Shown here piece after piece: positions 49,520 through 60,151 of a stretch of DNA of 64,000 nt. Source of the stretch: Paraniabella ginsengisoli. GTDB lineage: Bacteria; Bacteroidota; Bacteroidia; Chitinophagales; Chitinophagaceae. The position numbers were made by a program, and so were the translations under genes. The stretch spans positions 1 through 64,000 of the forward strand of contig NZ_JAKWBL010000005.1 in NCBI RefSeq assembly GCF_022513635.1. Direction: 5' to 3'. How positions within the stretch are numbered: the first letter of the stretch is position 1; every line of letters begins with the position of its first letter. The notes under the pieces were generated by a model. It worked only from the letters and a program-made list of their open reading frames with translations. It did not search any database and was not told the DNA's origin.

Positions 49520-50371
49520 ATGAAAATTGAATACCCAAACGTTGCATTGCTTGTTCATACCTGCGACAGGTATGCCTTTCTTTACAAGGGGTTCCAAATA
49601 TTTTTTGAAAAAAACTGGAACAGCGAAGTTCAGTGCAGCTATTATTTTGCAACGGAAGAAAAAGATTTCGCTTTCGGCCAGTTTAAAAATATCCAATCTG
49701 GAAATGGAGAGTGGGCAGACAGGCTTGCATTATTATTGAAAGAAAAAATAAAAGAAAAATACATACTCTATTTTCAGGAAGACATGTGGTTAACAAGTCC
49801 TGTAAATAAATACTTTTTCGATCGCCTTTTTGCGCTTGCAGAACAGCATAACTGGCAGCAGGTAAAACTACATAGTTCCAATGCTTATGTAACTAAAGAA
49901 ACCGATTTGTTTATAGAAGGATTTAATGTTTCTCAAATAGATAATAAAGGTTCTTCCTTTCTAATGTCACATCAAGTTACGCTTTGGAACAAGGAGTTTT
50001 TACTAAAGCAACTTTATAAAAAAGAACATCCTTGGCGAAATGAAAGACGCGGCACACAAAGACTTAAAAAGTTAAATCCGCAAATATTTCAAATTGATTA
50101 TTTCGCAGAGAATGGCCAGCCAGCATACAACAATAATCAAAACCTAATATTAAGAAGTGGTTATTACACCGTATCAATTAATGGAATGTTAGGAAATACG
50201 GTTGAGCCTTATATAAAAGCACTTTTGAATGAAGATGAGCATCCTGAAAATAAAAAATATGGACTTCAATTACAACATCATTATAACAACCAGTTGACGC
50301 ACGACGGATTATCCAAGCCCAGAAAGGTAGATATTTTTAAAAGGATCAAAAACTGGTTTCAGGGTAAATAG
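49520..50371 (+). CDS. Possible glycosyltransferase, family not identified
   Basis: 283 residues. The start 'NVALLVHTCDRYAFLYKGF' resembles the nucleotide-sugar end of GT-A folds, and 'ILYFQEDMWLTSPVNKYFF' holds a DxD-like acidic pair. The middle ('FLMSHQVTLWNKEFLLKQL') fits proteins sometimes labelled as glycosyltransferases. No signal peptide or membrane helix. The function stays open. It is preceded by a possible weak promoter and is not in an obvious operon. Confidence 0.6.
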   Translation: MKIEYPNVALLVHTCDRYAFLYKGFQIFFEKNWNSEVQCSYYFATEEKDFAFGQFKNIQSGNGEWADRLALLLKEKIKEKYILYFQEDMWLTSPVNKYFFDRLFALAEQHNWQQVKLHSSNAYVTKETDLFIEGFNVSQIDNKGSSFLMSHQVTLWNKEFLLKQLYKKEHPWRNERRGTQRLKKLNPQIFQIDYFAENGQPAYNNNQNLILRSGYYTVSINGMLGNTVEPYIKALLNEDEHPENKKYGLQLQHHYNNQLTHDGLSKPRKVDIFKRIKNWFQGK

Positions 50372-50430
50372 AAACAGCGAAGCGAATTATTTTTAGATAA
50401 TTAATTACGCCCCGCCGTTCATTCAGTTTT

Positions 50431-50924
50431 TTAAAAATTTTGATCATCTGCTGATGGGCCGTAGCTTCCAGGCACTTTGATATCGTTTAGCCGATAATAC
50501 ACGCCAAGCTGCGCACGATGATGTGTTATTTGGTTTAGTGAATGCCTTATAGCCGCATATTTAGTCCATTCAGCTAACTTGTTGCCATTATATTTCAAAC
50601 TCCAAAAAGGCTCCAAATCAGCTTCAGTAGCCTTTTCCAAAGCTTTTAATGAATCACTGTAATTTTTTTCTAAAGCATCAAGTAGCTGCTGACGGTTTTC
50701 ATATAAAGCCGGCTTGTCGCCTTCAGCGAGATCAAAAATTCGGTTTTTAGCATAAAAGAAGCCCAACCAAACACTTCCGTAATATGCTGCGCCAGATGCA
50801 TCAGTTTCATACTTTTCTCATGCGGCGCATAATCATTTTTTCCTTCGGGAAACTCGTTCAGGAATTTTTTGGTTGTATTATGCTCTTCGGTTAATTCCTC
50901 CCTAAGTTGTTTTAAAGTATCCAT
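50431..50924 (-). CDS. DinB-like protein, frame broken once
   Basis: About 164 residues forming a four-helix-bundle pattern, with His positions as in the DinB/YfiT metal site: 'LMHLAQHITEVFGWA' and 'AAIRHSLNQITHHRAQLGVY'. The break at A5 50734-50738 lies between helices; an added base reads 'LKTEFFDLAEGDKP'. Members are metal-binding proteins of uncertain function, some of them thiol transferases. Confidence 0.85.
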
Positions 50925-51265
50925 ATAGTTTTCGATTAATTGTTTGATGAAAGGTACAAACTATTTGAAGTTCGCGAATGTGAAAATTTTGTAAACAGTA
51001 GCGGTAAACGTAAATTTTTTATGCCACGAATGCACGAATAAATAGGATTGATTAATGATAAAATGAAGTATCCACAGAGTAATGAAGTAAGCAGAAAATT
51101 GCAACCCTTTCACATCTTTCCGAAATTTAAACTTATGTTTTGGGTTTGTATTTCTCTGAGACATAATTCCTGTACTTGTTCCAACGTGGTGAGTTGTTTC
51201 ATCGGCTTATTCGTTTATCCATCTTTAATTTCCATCGCTTATTTTTGATGTCAAATAAATGTATT
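50925..51265. other. Spacer between the DinB-like gene and deoC
   Basis: About 340 bases. It carries the phrase GCCACGAATGCACGAATAAA near 51020, of a kind repeated in many Bacteroidota genomes. ORFs on both strands are short and lack coding character. No RNA gene was seen. Confidence 0.4.
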
Positions 51266-51934
51266 ATGCAACTCAATCAATATATCGATCATACCATTTT
51301 AAAACCTACAACCTTAGTTAGCGATATTGAAAAAGTTTGTGCGGAAGCAAAGCAATACCACTTTGCGTCTGCCTGTGTTCCGCCACCTTTTGTAAAAAAA
51401 TCAAAAGAACTGCTTCTAGACAGTGGTGTCAAAACCTGCACTGTTATTGGGTTCCCGTTTGGCTATTCTGCCATCGAAGCTAAACTTGCCGAAACGCTTT
51501 TAGCTATTGTTGACGGTGCGGATGAACTAGATATTGTAATTAATTTAATCGCATTAAAAAATAATGATTGGCAATATCTCGCCAACGAGGCGAACCATTT
51601 AATACCTATCATCAAAGAAAAAGGGAAAACAGTTAAGATCATTATTGAAAGCGGTGTATTGACAGATAACGAAATCATTAAATGTTGCGAACTGTATGGC
51701 GTTGCGGGTATTGATTATTTAAAGACTTCTACAGGTTATGCTGAGAAAGGCGCGAGCATACATGCCGTTGAATTATTTAAAAAACATTTGCCACAAGGAA
51801 CGGGTATCAAAGCCAGCGGTGGTATTCGGGATTACGATTTTGCCAAAAAACTAGTTGAAGCCGGTGCTGCCAGGTTAGGATGCAGCGCAAGCGTGGCGAT
51901 TGTAGAAGGGGGAAAAGGGGAAGGAAGTTATTGA
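51266..51934 (+). CDS. deoC: Deoxyribose-phosphate aldolase
   Basis: About 222 residues from the ATG at 51266 ('MQLNQYIDHTILKPT'); upstream in-frame starts at 51176 and 51248 add unrelated residues. Key parts are 'TCTVIGFPFGYSAIEAK', the Schiff-base lysine in 'GIDYLKTSTGYAEKGAS', and 'GIKASGGIRDYDFAKKL' with the second conserved lysine. It splits 2-deoxyribose 5-phosphate in deoxynucleoside breakdown. It shares no operon with a nucleoside gene here. Confidence 0.93.
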   Translation: MQLNQYIDHTILKPTTLVSDIEKVCAEAKQYHFASACVPPPFVKKSKELLLDSGVKTCTVIGFPFGYSAIEAKLAETLLAIVDGADELDIVINLIALKNNDWQYLANEANHLIPIIKEKGKTVKIIIESGVLTDNEIIKCCELYGVAGIDYLKTSTGYAEKGASIHAVELFKKHLPQGTGIKASGGIRDYDFAKKLVEAGAARLGCSASVAIVEGGKGEGSY

Positions 51935-51998
51935 AAACAGTTGACGGATGGTAGTTGACAGAGGACAATTTGTACATCTCTGTATGTGAACTCATAAA

Positions 51999-54684
51999 CT
52001 AACCCCTCCCACTATTTTCAACATACCCTTTTAGTTCTTCATTAAAAGCTTTTTCTTTTATTAATTGCTCTAATGTCAGGTGCATCCTGTAACGCCAGTA
52101 GTGCTGAGGGTTTGCTGGTATGTTAATGCGTTCATCATCCGGGTTGGTGCGGCGTAATTCGGCACTCATACCCAAAATATCCTGTAGCTGAAAAATACTC
52201 CACATTGCAGGTGAATATAAATGCTGCAACACAATGGCCCGGTTAATCCAGGGCTCGCAGAACTGCGGCGCATCGCCGCTTTGTCCCAACTCATTATTAT
52301 AAAATTGTTGAGTCGTATTTTTATCTTCTTGCCACCAGCTGCGTACCGTACTCATATCATGAGTGGATGGTGTAACAACAGATAAATAGGGAGCATCCGC
52401 CAGATTGCAAAATTTCACACCGGGATTTTTCGGCATTCTTTGTATTTCGAGGCTTAAAATCCCCAATTGTTTCATAACGCCCGGAACAGTTTCGGAACCA
52501 TTCCCAAATCTTCGCCGCATATCAACATATTAGTTGCAGCCTTCAGTTCGGAAGTTTCTTTAATGATTCCTTTCTCCAGAAATCATTTTGCCTGCGATAG
52601 AAATAATCTATATATAAATTCCAAATCTTTTCTCTCATTTGCGGCTGCAAGTGGCGAAAGGAGCTGGTTTGGTCGATTGCTATCCGAAAATGAAATTCAG
52701 TTTTTTCTAAGCTTTCTTCTTCAAATAATATTACGTTACTGATCAGATCGAACAAGCCATCGCGCAACTGAGTACTGTTGCTATCTTGCTTTTTATGAAA
52801 ATAGGATTCAACTTTTTTCTGTGTGTCAAATTGTGGAAGCAATAGGTATTGTCGCGGGCCGTGCTTCTGTAAAAATTTCTTTTTACATTTTCCGATTGTT
52901 CTTGAAATATTTCAATCAACACATCATCGGTTATATACGGCATACAGAACCTTTCATAATCAAACCAAATTCCCTGCTCGCCAAACTCGTTAATATGTAT
53001 TGGTAAACAGGGATCGAATTTCCCCATTATTCCTTGAATAGCATGTAATGGAATGCTCCATATTCTAAAAAAGCCGAGGATATGATCAATTCTGAAAGCA
53101 TCAAAATAATGGCTCATTTGCTCAAAGCGTTCACGCCACCAGGCGAATCCACCGTCTTTCATCTTTTGCCAGTTGTAAGTAGGAAAGCCCCAGTTCTGGC
53201 CTTTTACAGCAAAATCATCAGGTGGCGCACCGGCCTGTACTTCCATCTTATATAAATCAGGAGCCACCCACGCATCGCAACCAAAACGATAGACTCCAAT
53301 GGGGATATCCCCTTTAACGATTACACCCTTTTTACGTGCATATTCAACCGCGTCGCTTAACTGCAGATGTAATTGATACTGCACATAACAGTAATACAAC
53401 ACCTGTTTGTTAGCAGGATTGTTGTCTTCAAAAAATTCGTTTATTTCTTTCTCATTATAAATTTTGTTTGTTTGCCAATCCGACGGATTGGGAGACAGGT
53501 ATTTATCGCGTAGATAAGAATAAGCCGCATAGGGTTTTAGCCAGCTTTTATTTTTCTCAAAAAAATCCTTATAGGAATGCGACTTTTGAAACGTAGCTGC
53601 CCGCTCTTCAAACGATTCCCGCAATACAGCCATTTTAAATTTCATCACCGCTTCGTAATCAACATGTGCCAGTTCATTCAGTTGCTTACGTTTGGTTTTT
53701 ATAGCCTCCTTTAATTCTTTATTTTTCTTTCCATCAATTTCGTCGATATTGATATAAATAGGATGAAGCGCAAATGCTGAAATGGCTGCGTATGGATAAG
53801 AGTCAAGCCATGTATTAGTAGCCGTTGTATCATTCACCGGCAGGATCTGGATCAATTTTAGCTTCGTTTTTACCGCCCAGTCCGTAAGCAGTTTCAGATC
53901 GCTAAACTCACCAACACCGAAGCCATTTTTACTTCGCAAACTAAAAACCGGAATGGCAACACCGCCCCCGCGCCAGGTTTCGCCTTGCATATTAACAAAG
54001 CCATCTTGCAATATAGTTTGTTCATTAACTGAAGCTTGCTCAAAACATACGCGGTTTCCTCCATCTTCAAACCGGATAAATTCTTTTTTGCTTTATTAAA
54101 AATTCCATACTTATAAGCAAAAGGAGATTGAGTGCCTTTAAGGTTCAAGGCTGCAAACCAACACATACCGTCAAAGTTTAAAACGATCGGATCTTTAATA
54201 TCCCAACACTTTAAAGTTTCGCCATCTCCTAAAAGGCATACAACTTCGTCCTTTCCCAACAGTGGAGCTTTTATTTTAAAAACATGAGTAGTTTCTTCTT
54301 TATATTTAACTTTTACCGCTTTATGCCTGGGTAATAAAACTTCTTGAAATGGAGCCGTATAAAAAGTATTGGCAACTGCTCCAGCATAGTTCCAGGTATC
54401 ATAAATATTCAACACTTCGATATTTTCGCGGTCAATAACTAATTGCCTTGGCTGCTGAAACTCGTCAATGCAAACACCTTCTGCATCTTTAAAAATATAT
54501 TTGTAAGACAATGTTTTTTAGGTAATGCAGCAACATCAATATTTATTTCAAGCCTCCAGTATTCATCGTTAAAGTACTGCATTTCTACACTTTTACTACT
54601 TGGTCCTAATTCTTGGGCGTTAGCAATTATATATAGTTGTTCACCAAAATTTGTGTGATATTTTAAAAAGAAAATAAGCTTCAT
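51999..54684 (-). CDS. malQ: 4-alpha-glucanotransferase (GH77) with two starch-binding domains, frame broken five times
   Basis: An N-terminal pair of CBM20-like domains ('ANAQELGPSSKSVEMQYF' and 'APLLGKDEVVCLLGDGETL') precedes the GH77 catalytic part. The latter has 'PVFSLRSKNGFGVGEFSDLK', 'DAFRIDHILGFFRIWSIP' (nucleophile Asp), 'LICGEDLGMVP' (acid/base Glu) and 'TPSTHDMSTVRSWW'. Breaks are at T6 54514-54519, T6 54084-54089, A5 52871-52875 and near 52550 and 52493; one base each gives about 896 residues. It rearranges maltodextrins, probably in storage-glucan turnover. The highest density of breaks in the window. Confidence 0.92.
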
Positions 54685-54870
54685 CTGTAAATGTTTTAGT
54701 TTGCAGCTAGTGTGAAAAAATCAACACGGACATATCCTAATATTGGAATTCTATCATTGTGTACAATATACACACAATAAAATTATTCCCAACTGCTCTC
54801 TCAAAATAAAGTTTGTAAAGTATTCATTTTTCGCCTTCATCACTTAAATTTGCAGCAAAACAAATAAAGT
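54685..54870. other. Spacer between malQ and the small membrane gene
   Basis: 186 bases of AT-rich DNA between divergent genes. The right end holds the TAAATTTG promoter element for the gene at 54871. No other feature was identified; malQ would have its own promoter here, but no good match was found. Confidence 0.4.
54845..54852 (+). promoter_or_regulatory. -7 element for the small membrane protein gene
   Basis: TAAATTTG followed by CAGC, exact TAnnTTTG, 18 bases before the ATG at 54871. The -33 region is weak. Confidence 0.5.
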
Positions 54871-55026
54871 ATGTCTTCTGCTTCAAAAAATAAAGGGTTA
54901 ATGTGGATTTTATTTCTGATTGCAACTTTTGCATTCGTTTTCGCATGTTTCAGTCATTGGCCATGGTTGACGTTGATCCTTCCTTTCGTTACTACGTTCT
55001 TTGTTAAAGCGATGGATATTATTTAA
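54871..55026 (+). CDS. Small membrane protein of 51 residues
   Basis: A complete reading frame of 51 codons from ATG (54871) to TAA. It starts with a short polar, lysine-containing leader ('MSSASKNK'), followed by two hydrophobic helices around residues 11-27 and 33-46 ('LMWILFLIATFAFVFACF', 'WLTLILPFVTTFF'). The coding case rests on an exact -7 promoter element 18 bases upstream and a terminator 22 bases downstream. Not recognised as a named family. Confidence 0.65.
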   Translation: MSSASKNKGLMWILFLIATFAFVFACFSHWPWLTLILPFVTTFFVKAMDII

Positions 55027-55048
55027 TTTACTCCTGTTATAATATTGA

Positions 55049-55072
55049 AAAACCCGCTTTGAAGCGGGTTTT
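55049..55072. terminator. Bidirectional terminator after the small membrane gene
   Basis: AAAACCCGCTT, loop TG, AAGCGGGTTTT, then GTTTTG: a perfect 11-base stem between convergent genes. It serves the small gene on the plus strand and the isomerase-like gene on the minus strand. Confidence 0.85.
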
Positions 55073-55093
55073 GTTTTGTACAATATAGTTCTA

Positions 55094-55930
55094 TTACTTT
55101 TTCGTAGTCCTGATCACACCTCTGATATAACCAATCGATTCGGCAATACCCGCAAAAGGATTTTTCATGTTGCGTTCATGCTCCAGGCTTAGCACGCCAG
55201 AATAACCTACTTGCCGCATCATTTTTACAAATGCAGGGTAATCAATAATTCCTCTTCCCACTTCTACCGAATAACCTTGTTTTGTAGGTGCTGTAACATC
55301 TTTCAGGTGCATATCAAAAACTCTTGTATGATACTTTTTAAGATCAGCAACAGGATCCTTGCCATTACGTGTATCATGCCCAATATCTAAACACATTCCC
55401 ATACGCGGATCGAGGTCTTTTACATTGTTCCAAACATCTTCTGCATCAGGATAAAGTTTCATATCAGGCCCATGAAGATGAATCGCATACTTCATATCAT
55501 ACTCCTTCACTTTCTTATTTACATAAGGTAGTAACTCATAGTTTGGAACGCCAACGATTAATTTTACACCTACGCGCTTTGCATATTCAAATGCTTCATC
55601 CACCTCTTTTTCGGTTTTCATGTAGATAGGTCCAACAGCATACCCTGTAACGCCTTTAGCTTTTAACTTTTCATGAAAAGCTGCAATCTGGTTAGCATTT
55701 GCGTCTAATGGCAAATGAAAACTTTTAATGCATAAGTAATGTACATCACTCTTTTCCATTGTTTCAAGAGCCGTATCAATTCCAAAATTGACAAAAGTAT
55801 ATCCGGCCATTCCTACTTTAAACTTCTCGTAAGTATCGATGGGTGGTTGAGGGTCGGGGCGCTTTTCCTGAGCGCTCGCAACAAGGCTTATCAATAAACT
55901 GACAGCAATAATTAAATTAAACTTCTTCAT
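55094..55930 (-). CDS. Secreted sugar phosphate isomerase/epimerase-like TIM-barrel protein
   Basis: 278 residues with a signal peptide ending 'LLISLVASAQ'. The mature part is an AP_endonuc_2 TIM barrel: 'CLDIGHDTRNGKDPVADLKK' and 'RVFDMHLKDVTAPTKQGYSV' hold metal-binding His and Asp residues, and 'GVLSLEHERNMKNPF' the late Glu. Related proteins isomerise or epimerise sugars; the export signal means the substrate is periplasmic. The exact reaction is unknown. Confidence 0.85.
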   Translation of the reverse strand: MKKFNLIIAVSLLISLVASAQEKRPDPQPPIDTYEKFKVGMAGYTFVNFGIDTALETMEKSDVHYLCIKSFHLPLDANANQIAAFHEKLKAKGVTGYAVGPIYMKTEKEVDEAFEYAKRVGVKLIVGVPNYELLPYVNKKVKEYDMKYAIHLHGPDMKLYPDAEDVWNNVKDLDPRMGMCLDIGHDTRNGKDPVADLKKYHTRVFDMHLKDVTAPTKQGYSVEVGRGIIDYPAFVKMMRQVGYSGVLSLEHERNMKNPFAGIAESIGYIRGVIRTTKK

Positions 55931-55944
55931 ATTATGGGCTAAAA

Positions 55945-55974
55945 TAAAAAACCATCTGCATATACAGATGGTTT
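55945..55974 (-). terminator. Terminator of infC
   Basis: AAACCATCTG (55949-55958), loop CATATA, CAGATGGTTT (55965-55974): a perfect 10-base stem followed on the minus strand by TTTTATTTT, about 20 bases after the infC stop. Confidence 0.8.
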
Positions 55975-55992
55975 CTATAATAAATTATAAAA

Positions 55993-56622
55993 CTATTTTT
56001 TCTTAATGGCTGCTTTAGGTGCAATCATTGCCAGCATTCTTCTACCTTCCAGCTTTGGCATGTTCTCTAAAGTGCCAAATTCTGCAAGCCTTTCTGCAAA
56101 CTTTAATAACAAGAGCTGACCTCTATCCTGAAACTGAATAGCGCGACCCTTAAACTGTACGTAAGCTTTTACTTTGTTACCGTCTTTCAAAAAGCCTTCC
56201 GCATGTTTAGCTTTGAAATCAAAATCATGGTCATCAGTATTGGGCGTAAATCGAATCTCTTTTATTTCTGTCGCTTTACTCTTCGCCTTCATCTCCTTCT
56301 CCTTCTTCTTCTTATCGTAAAGGAACTTATTATAATCAATGATTTTACAAACTGGAGGATCTGCCGTTGGTGAAATTTCTACCAGATCTAATTCTTGTTG
56401 CTGAGCCATTTTTAAGGCTTCTTGCGTAGCGTAAACGCCAGCCTCAACATTATCGCCCACCAGTCTTATTTGTGGAACCCTGATGTGGTGATTAATTCGG
56501 TGTTCTGCTTCTTTTTGTGGTAAACGTCCTCTGAAGTTTCCTTTTGGTCTGTTGCCTCCCGGCCTGTAAGGACCACCCGCACCAGGCGGACGGTTAAAAG
56601 TTGGTTTCTGTGGTACTGCCAT
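55993..56622 (-). CDS. infC: Translation initiation factor IF-3
   Basis: 209 residues. A Pro/Gly/Arg-rich N-terminal extension of about 35 residues precedes the normal domain ('HRINHHIRVPQIRLVGDN'); such extensions occur in Bacteroidota. Then come 'LDLVEISPTADPPVCKIIDY', the lysine-rich linker helix ('KFLYDKKKKEKEMKAK'), and the C-terminal 'KEIRFTPNTDDHDF'. It starts with ATG, not the rare ATT of E. coli. rpmI and rplT, its usual neighbours, are not downstream; the terminator follows directly. Confidence 0.95.
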   Translation of the reverse strand: MAVPQKPTFNRPPGAGGPYRPGGNRPKGNFRGRLPQKEAEHRINHHIRVPQIRLVGDNVEAGVYATQEALKMAQQQELDLVEISPTADPPVCKIIDYNKFLYDKKKKEKEMKAKSKATEIKEIRFTPNTDDHDFDFKAKHAEGFLKDGNKVKAYVQFKGRAIQFQDRGQLLLLKFAERLAEFGTLENMPKLEGRRMLAMIAPKAAIKKK

Positions 56623-56819
56623 CTAAAACTTATTCGTTATGTTTCTTCCCGTCTGGAAACATTTATTTTTTGCGGTTTTAATGCCATACGGGAATGGCAT
56701 GTTAAAAAATTTTCACAAAGATGGGAATTAAACTTAGTATTACCATTTTTATTTTAACAGATTTATTGAGGCAATTATCTTACCAAAAATTCAAAAATAT
56801 TCTCTGATAAATACTAAAA

Positions 56820-56845
56820 ATAGCCGAAGCTAACGCCCCGGCTAT
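56820..56845 (-). terminator. Terminator of the efflux operon
   Basis: Minus strand: ATAGCCG, 12-base loop, CGGCTAT, then TTTTTAG, about 25 bases after the acrB stop. A 7-base stem; moderate strength. Confidence 0.65.
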
Positions 56846-56867
56846 GTATTATTTAAAGATGATAGAC

Positions 56868-59800
56868 TTATGCTGCTTTTGCCTTCTTTTTACGATAGCT
56901 GATCTTTGTAATAAGCACATAAAGTACTGGTACTATAAAGATGGCCAATGAAGTGGCAGCAAGCATACCGCCAAATACAGTCCATCCAATGGTACGGCGA
57001 CTAACGGAAGCAGCACCGGATGCAATCATTAGCGGAACGACACCTAATATAAACGCAAGAGAAGTCATAATGATCGGCCTTAAACGAAGCCTGACAGCCT
57101 GCAAAGTCGCCTGTACCACATCCATACCTTTATCTACACGCTCTTTTGCAAATTCTACAATCAGGATCGCATTTTTGGCGGCCAAACCAATTAATGTAAT
57201 TAATCCGATTTGAGCGTAAATATTATTAGATAATTTAGGCAAAAGTGTCAATGCCAGAATTGATCCGAACGCACCAATCGGAACAGCCAGTAATACCGAG
57301 AACGGAACAGACCAACTTTCATAAAGTGCCGCAAGAAATAAGAACACAAATACGATCGATATTGCGAAAATGGTTGTCTGCTGATCTCCCGCTGCAATCT
57401 CTTCACGGCTCATGCCCGAAAATTCATACCCATAACCAGCAGGCAATGTTTTAGCCGCCTCTCTCAATGCGTCAATAGCTTCACCACTACTTGCTCCATC
57501 TTTTGGAGCACCATTAATTTCAACCGAGCGGTAAATATTGTAGTGCGATATAACAGCCGGCGCTTCTATGAGTTTTGTTGTAATAAGCATATTCATTGGA
57601 ACCATGCCGCCCTGGCTATTGCGAACATAATAGTCTTTTAAATTATCTATCGAGCCGCGATACAGATAATCCGCCTGTGTCATTACTCTAAAATTGCGTC
57701 CATAAATATTGAAATCATTTACATAACTACTACCTAAAAAGTTTGAAAGCGTAGTATATACTTCTGCTACATTTACGCCCATTTTTTTAGCCAGTTCTTT
57801 ATTAACATTTACCTGGTAACTTGGCGTTCTGGCATTAAAGAAAGTAAATGCCCTTCCAATTGCAGGTTGTGAATTTACTGTCTGTAAAAAATTATTAGCA
57901 ACCTGTTCAAATTTATTGACATCATCGGTAGAACCGGTTTGCTGTAACTGAAATGAGAAACCTGCTGTAGCGCCCAAACCTGGTATAGCCGGTGGTGCAA
58001 TGGGCATTACCCTCGCTTCTTTTATATCTTTGGTAGATTCAATTATTTTAGCGATTACCGCATTTACATGATGATCTTCACCCTTTCGATCATCCCACTC
58101 TTTAAGTTTTACAAACATGGTACCCACGTTCGATTTCGAGCTGAAGCTTACAATATTTAAACCAGCAAGACCTCCCACCACATCTACTTCAGGTAAGCTT
58201 TCCACACGATTCATAATTGTTTTTATCATTTCAATGCTTCGCGTGGTACTTGTTCCTTCAGGCAATTCGTAGGTTACATACATACGGCCCTCATCTTCTG
58301 TAGGAATAAATCCTGTTGCTTTTGTTTTAAACAAAAAGATCATGACTGCAATCACTACAATTAAGAGTGTAACAACATAAGGCGTTTTCCGTATCCATTT
58401 TGCTACACTTCTTGTATAACCTAAAGTAACTTTATTGAACCAATTGTTGAAGCGATCAAAGAAACGATCGAGCACATTTTTACTTTTACCACTAGTATCA
58501 GTAGGTTTCAACAACAGCATACTTAAAGCAGGCGTGAGAGACAATGCCACAAAAGCTGAAAGCAATACTGATACAGCGATCGTAATAGCAAATTGTTGGT
58601 ATAACCGGCCCACAATACCCGGAATAAATCCTACAGGTATAAATACCGCCGCAAGAATCAGTGCAATAGCAATTACCGGCGCGGAAATTTCTTTCATAGC
58701 CTTTATGGTAGCGTCTTTCGGCGACATACCTCTGCTATCTATATTATGCTGAATGGCTTCTACCACCACAATAGCATCATCCACCACAATACCAATGGCT
58801 AATACGAATGCAAATAATGTAAGCGTATTAATGGTGAAACCTAATAAGTTAAAAAATATAAATGTTCCAATCAGTGATACCGGAATGGCGAGTACAGGAA
58901 TTAATGTTGCACGCCAGTTTTGCAAAAATAAGAACACCACCAAAACCACAAGTATCAAAGCCTCTACAAGCGTATGCATTACTTCGTTGATAGAAACCTG
59001 TACTACAGTTGCTGTTTCTAATGGTACTTTAAAATCGATGTCTTTTGGAAATGTAGGGCGTAGTCTTTCAAGCGCTTCATTAACACCTTTATAGGTGTCT
59101 AATGCGTTTGCGCCCGGTGCCTGATAAATCAACAGAAAGGAGCATGGTTTGCCACTTACAAAAGCATTCGCGGTGTAATCAAACTTTCCCAACTCTACTT
59201 TTGCTACGTCTTTTAAATATACTACACTCCCATCAGCAGGGCGTGTGCGCACAATAACGTTTTCAAATTGCTGAGGGGTATTAATGCGGCTGTTAGTTAA
59301 CAAACTGTATTCAAAAACCTGTTGATCTTTTTGAGGATTACCACCAATAGTACCGGCTGCAGCTTGAAGATTCTGCTCCTGTAATGCGGCATTTATTTCA
59401 GCTGGCGAAATGCCTAAAGCTGCCATTTTAGAAGGGTTCAGCCAAACACGCATACTAAAATCATCTGCACGCGAGAATATATCCCCAACTCCCTTTACAC
59501 GAGCCAATGCATCTTTTACATATAAGTTTACATAGTTACCAATAAAATTGGCGTCATGTGTTCCATTAGGAGAATAAAACGCAAGCGCCATCATAATACT
59601 TGGATTACGCTTACGAACAGTCAATCCTAATCTTTTTACAGCATCTGGCAAAGTAGGTTCAGCAACACTTACACGGTTTTGTACATCCAGGGTTGCGATG
59701 TTAATATCGGTACCCACAGCAAAGTTTACAGTAATGCTGCTCTGCCCGCTACTGGTACTATTACTGGTCATGTAGGTCATGCCTGGCGTACCATTGATCT

Positions 59801-60004
59801 GCGTTTCCATTGCAGTGGTTGTGGTTTGTTCTACTGTTTGCGCATCAGCACCAGTAAAATTACCAGATATCTGTACCGTGGGGGGGATATGTCCGGATAT
59901 TGAGCGACAGGTAGCGTGAGCATGGAAATAATGCCCACCAACACAATAACGATCGATACAACTATTGCTGTTACCGGTCTTTTTATAAATACGTCTGCGA
60001 TCAT
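56868..60004 (-). CDS. RND efflux pump inner membrane subunit (AcrB/HAE1 type), frame broken once
   Basis: About 1045 residues from the ATG at 60004 ('MIADVFIKRPVTAIVVS'). 'AQYPDISPPTVQISGNFTGA' opens the pore domain once G7 59880-59886 is given one more G. Later 'AIGIVVDDAIVVVEAIQ' holds the paired Asp residues of the proton relay, and 'LIGLAAKNAILIVEFA' the Lys. Twelve membrane helices and two large periplasmic loops are expected. It exports drugs or other amphiphiles with the two partners upstream. No adjacent regulator gene is seen. Confidence 0.94.
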
Positions 60005-60015
60005 GTGTGTTTTTA

Positions 60016-60151
60016 GATGACAGTTGACAGATGAGAGTTGACAGTAGCTGTCATCTATCAACCGTCATCTGTCAACTTATTTTTTCGTTTTGTTGTATCA
60101 ATTATTTGACAGATAGACACCATTATCTGTCAACTCTCATCTGTCAACTTA
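60016..60151. repeat. Cluster of TTGACAGATGA-type short repeats
   Basis: Between acrA and acrB, the phrase (A)GTTGACAGATGA and its reverse complement (TCATCTGTCAAC) occur about six times, forming several possible hairpins. Similar phrases are found near 26695, 42890 and 51940. The ORF extension upstream of acrB runs into this repeat, which supports the start at 60004. Confidence 0.65.

Noticed and set aside
49430-49696. N-terminal extension of the M28 peptidase
   Set aside because: The extension overlaps the divergent gene at 49520 and is followed by a clear signal peptide at 49429, which must be N-terminal.
51048-51248. ORF of 66 codons upstream of deoC, and a minus-strand ORF at 50961-51164
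   Set aside because: Both are short, overlap each other on opposite strands and contain a common intergenic phrase; neither resembles a protein family.
3732-54684. Widespread programmed frameshifting as a new biological system
   Set aside because: The breaks are in unrelated genes, sit at A, T, C and G runs alike, and mostly lack slip-site structure. Single-base loss in homopolymers explains them with fewer assumptions.
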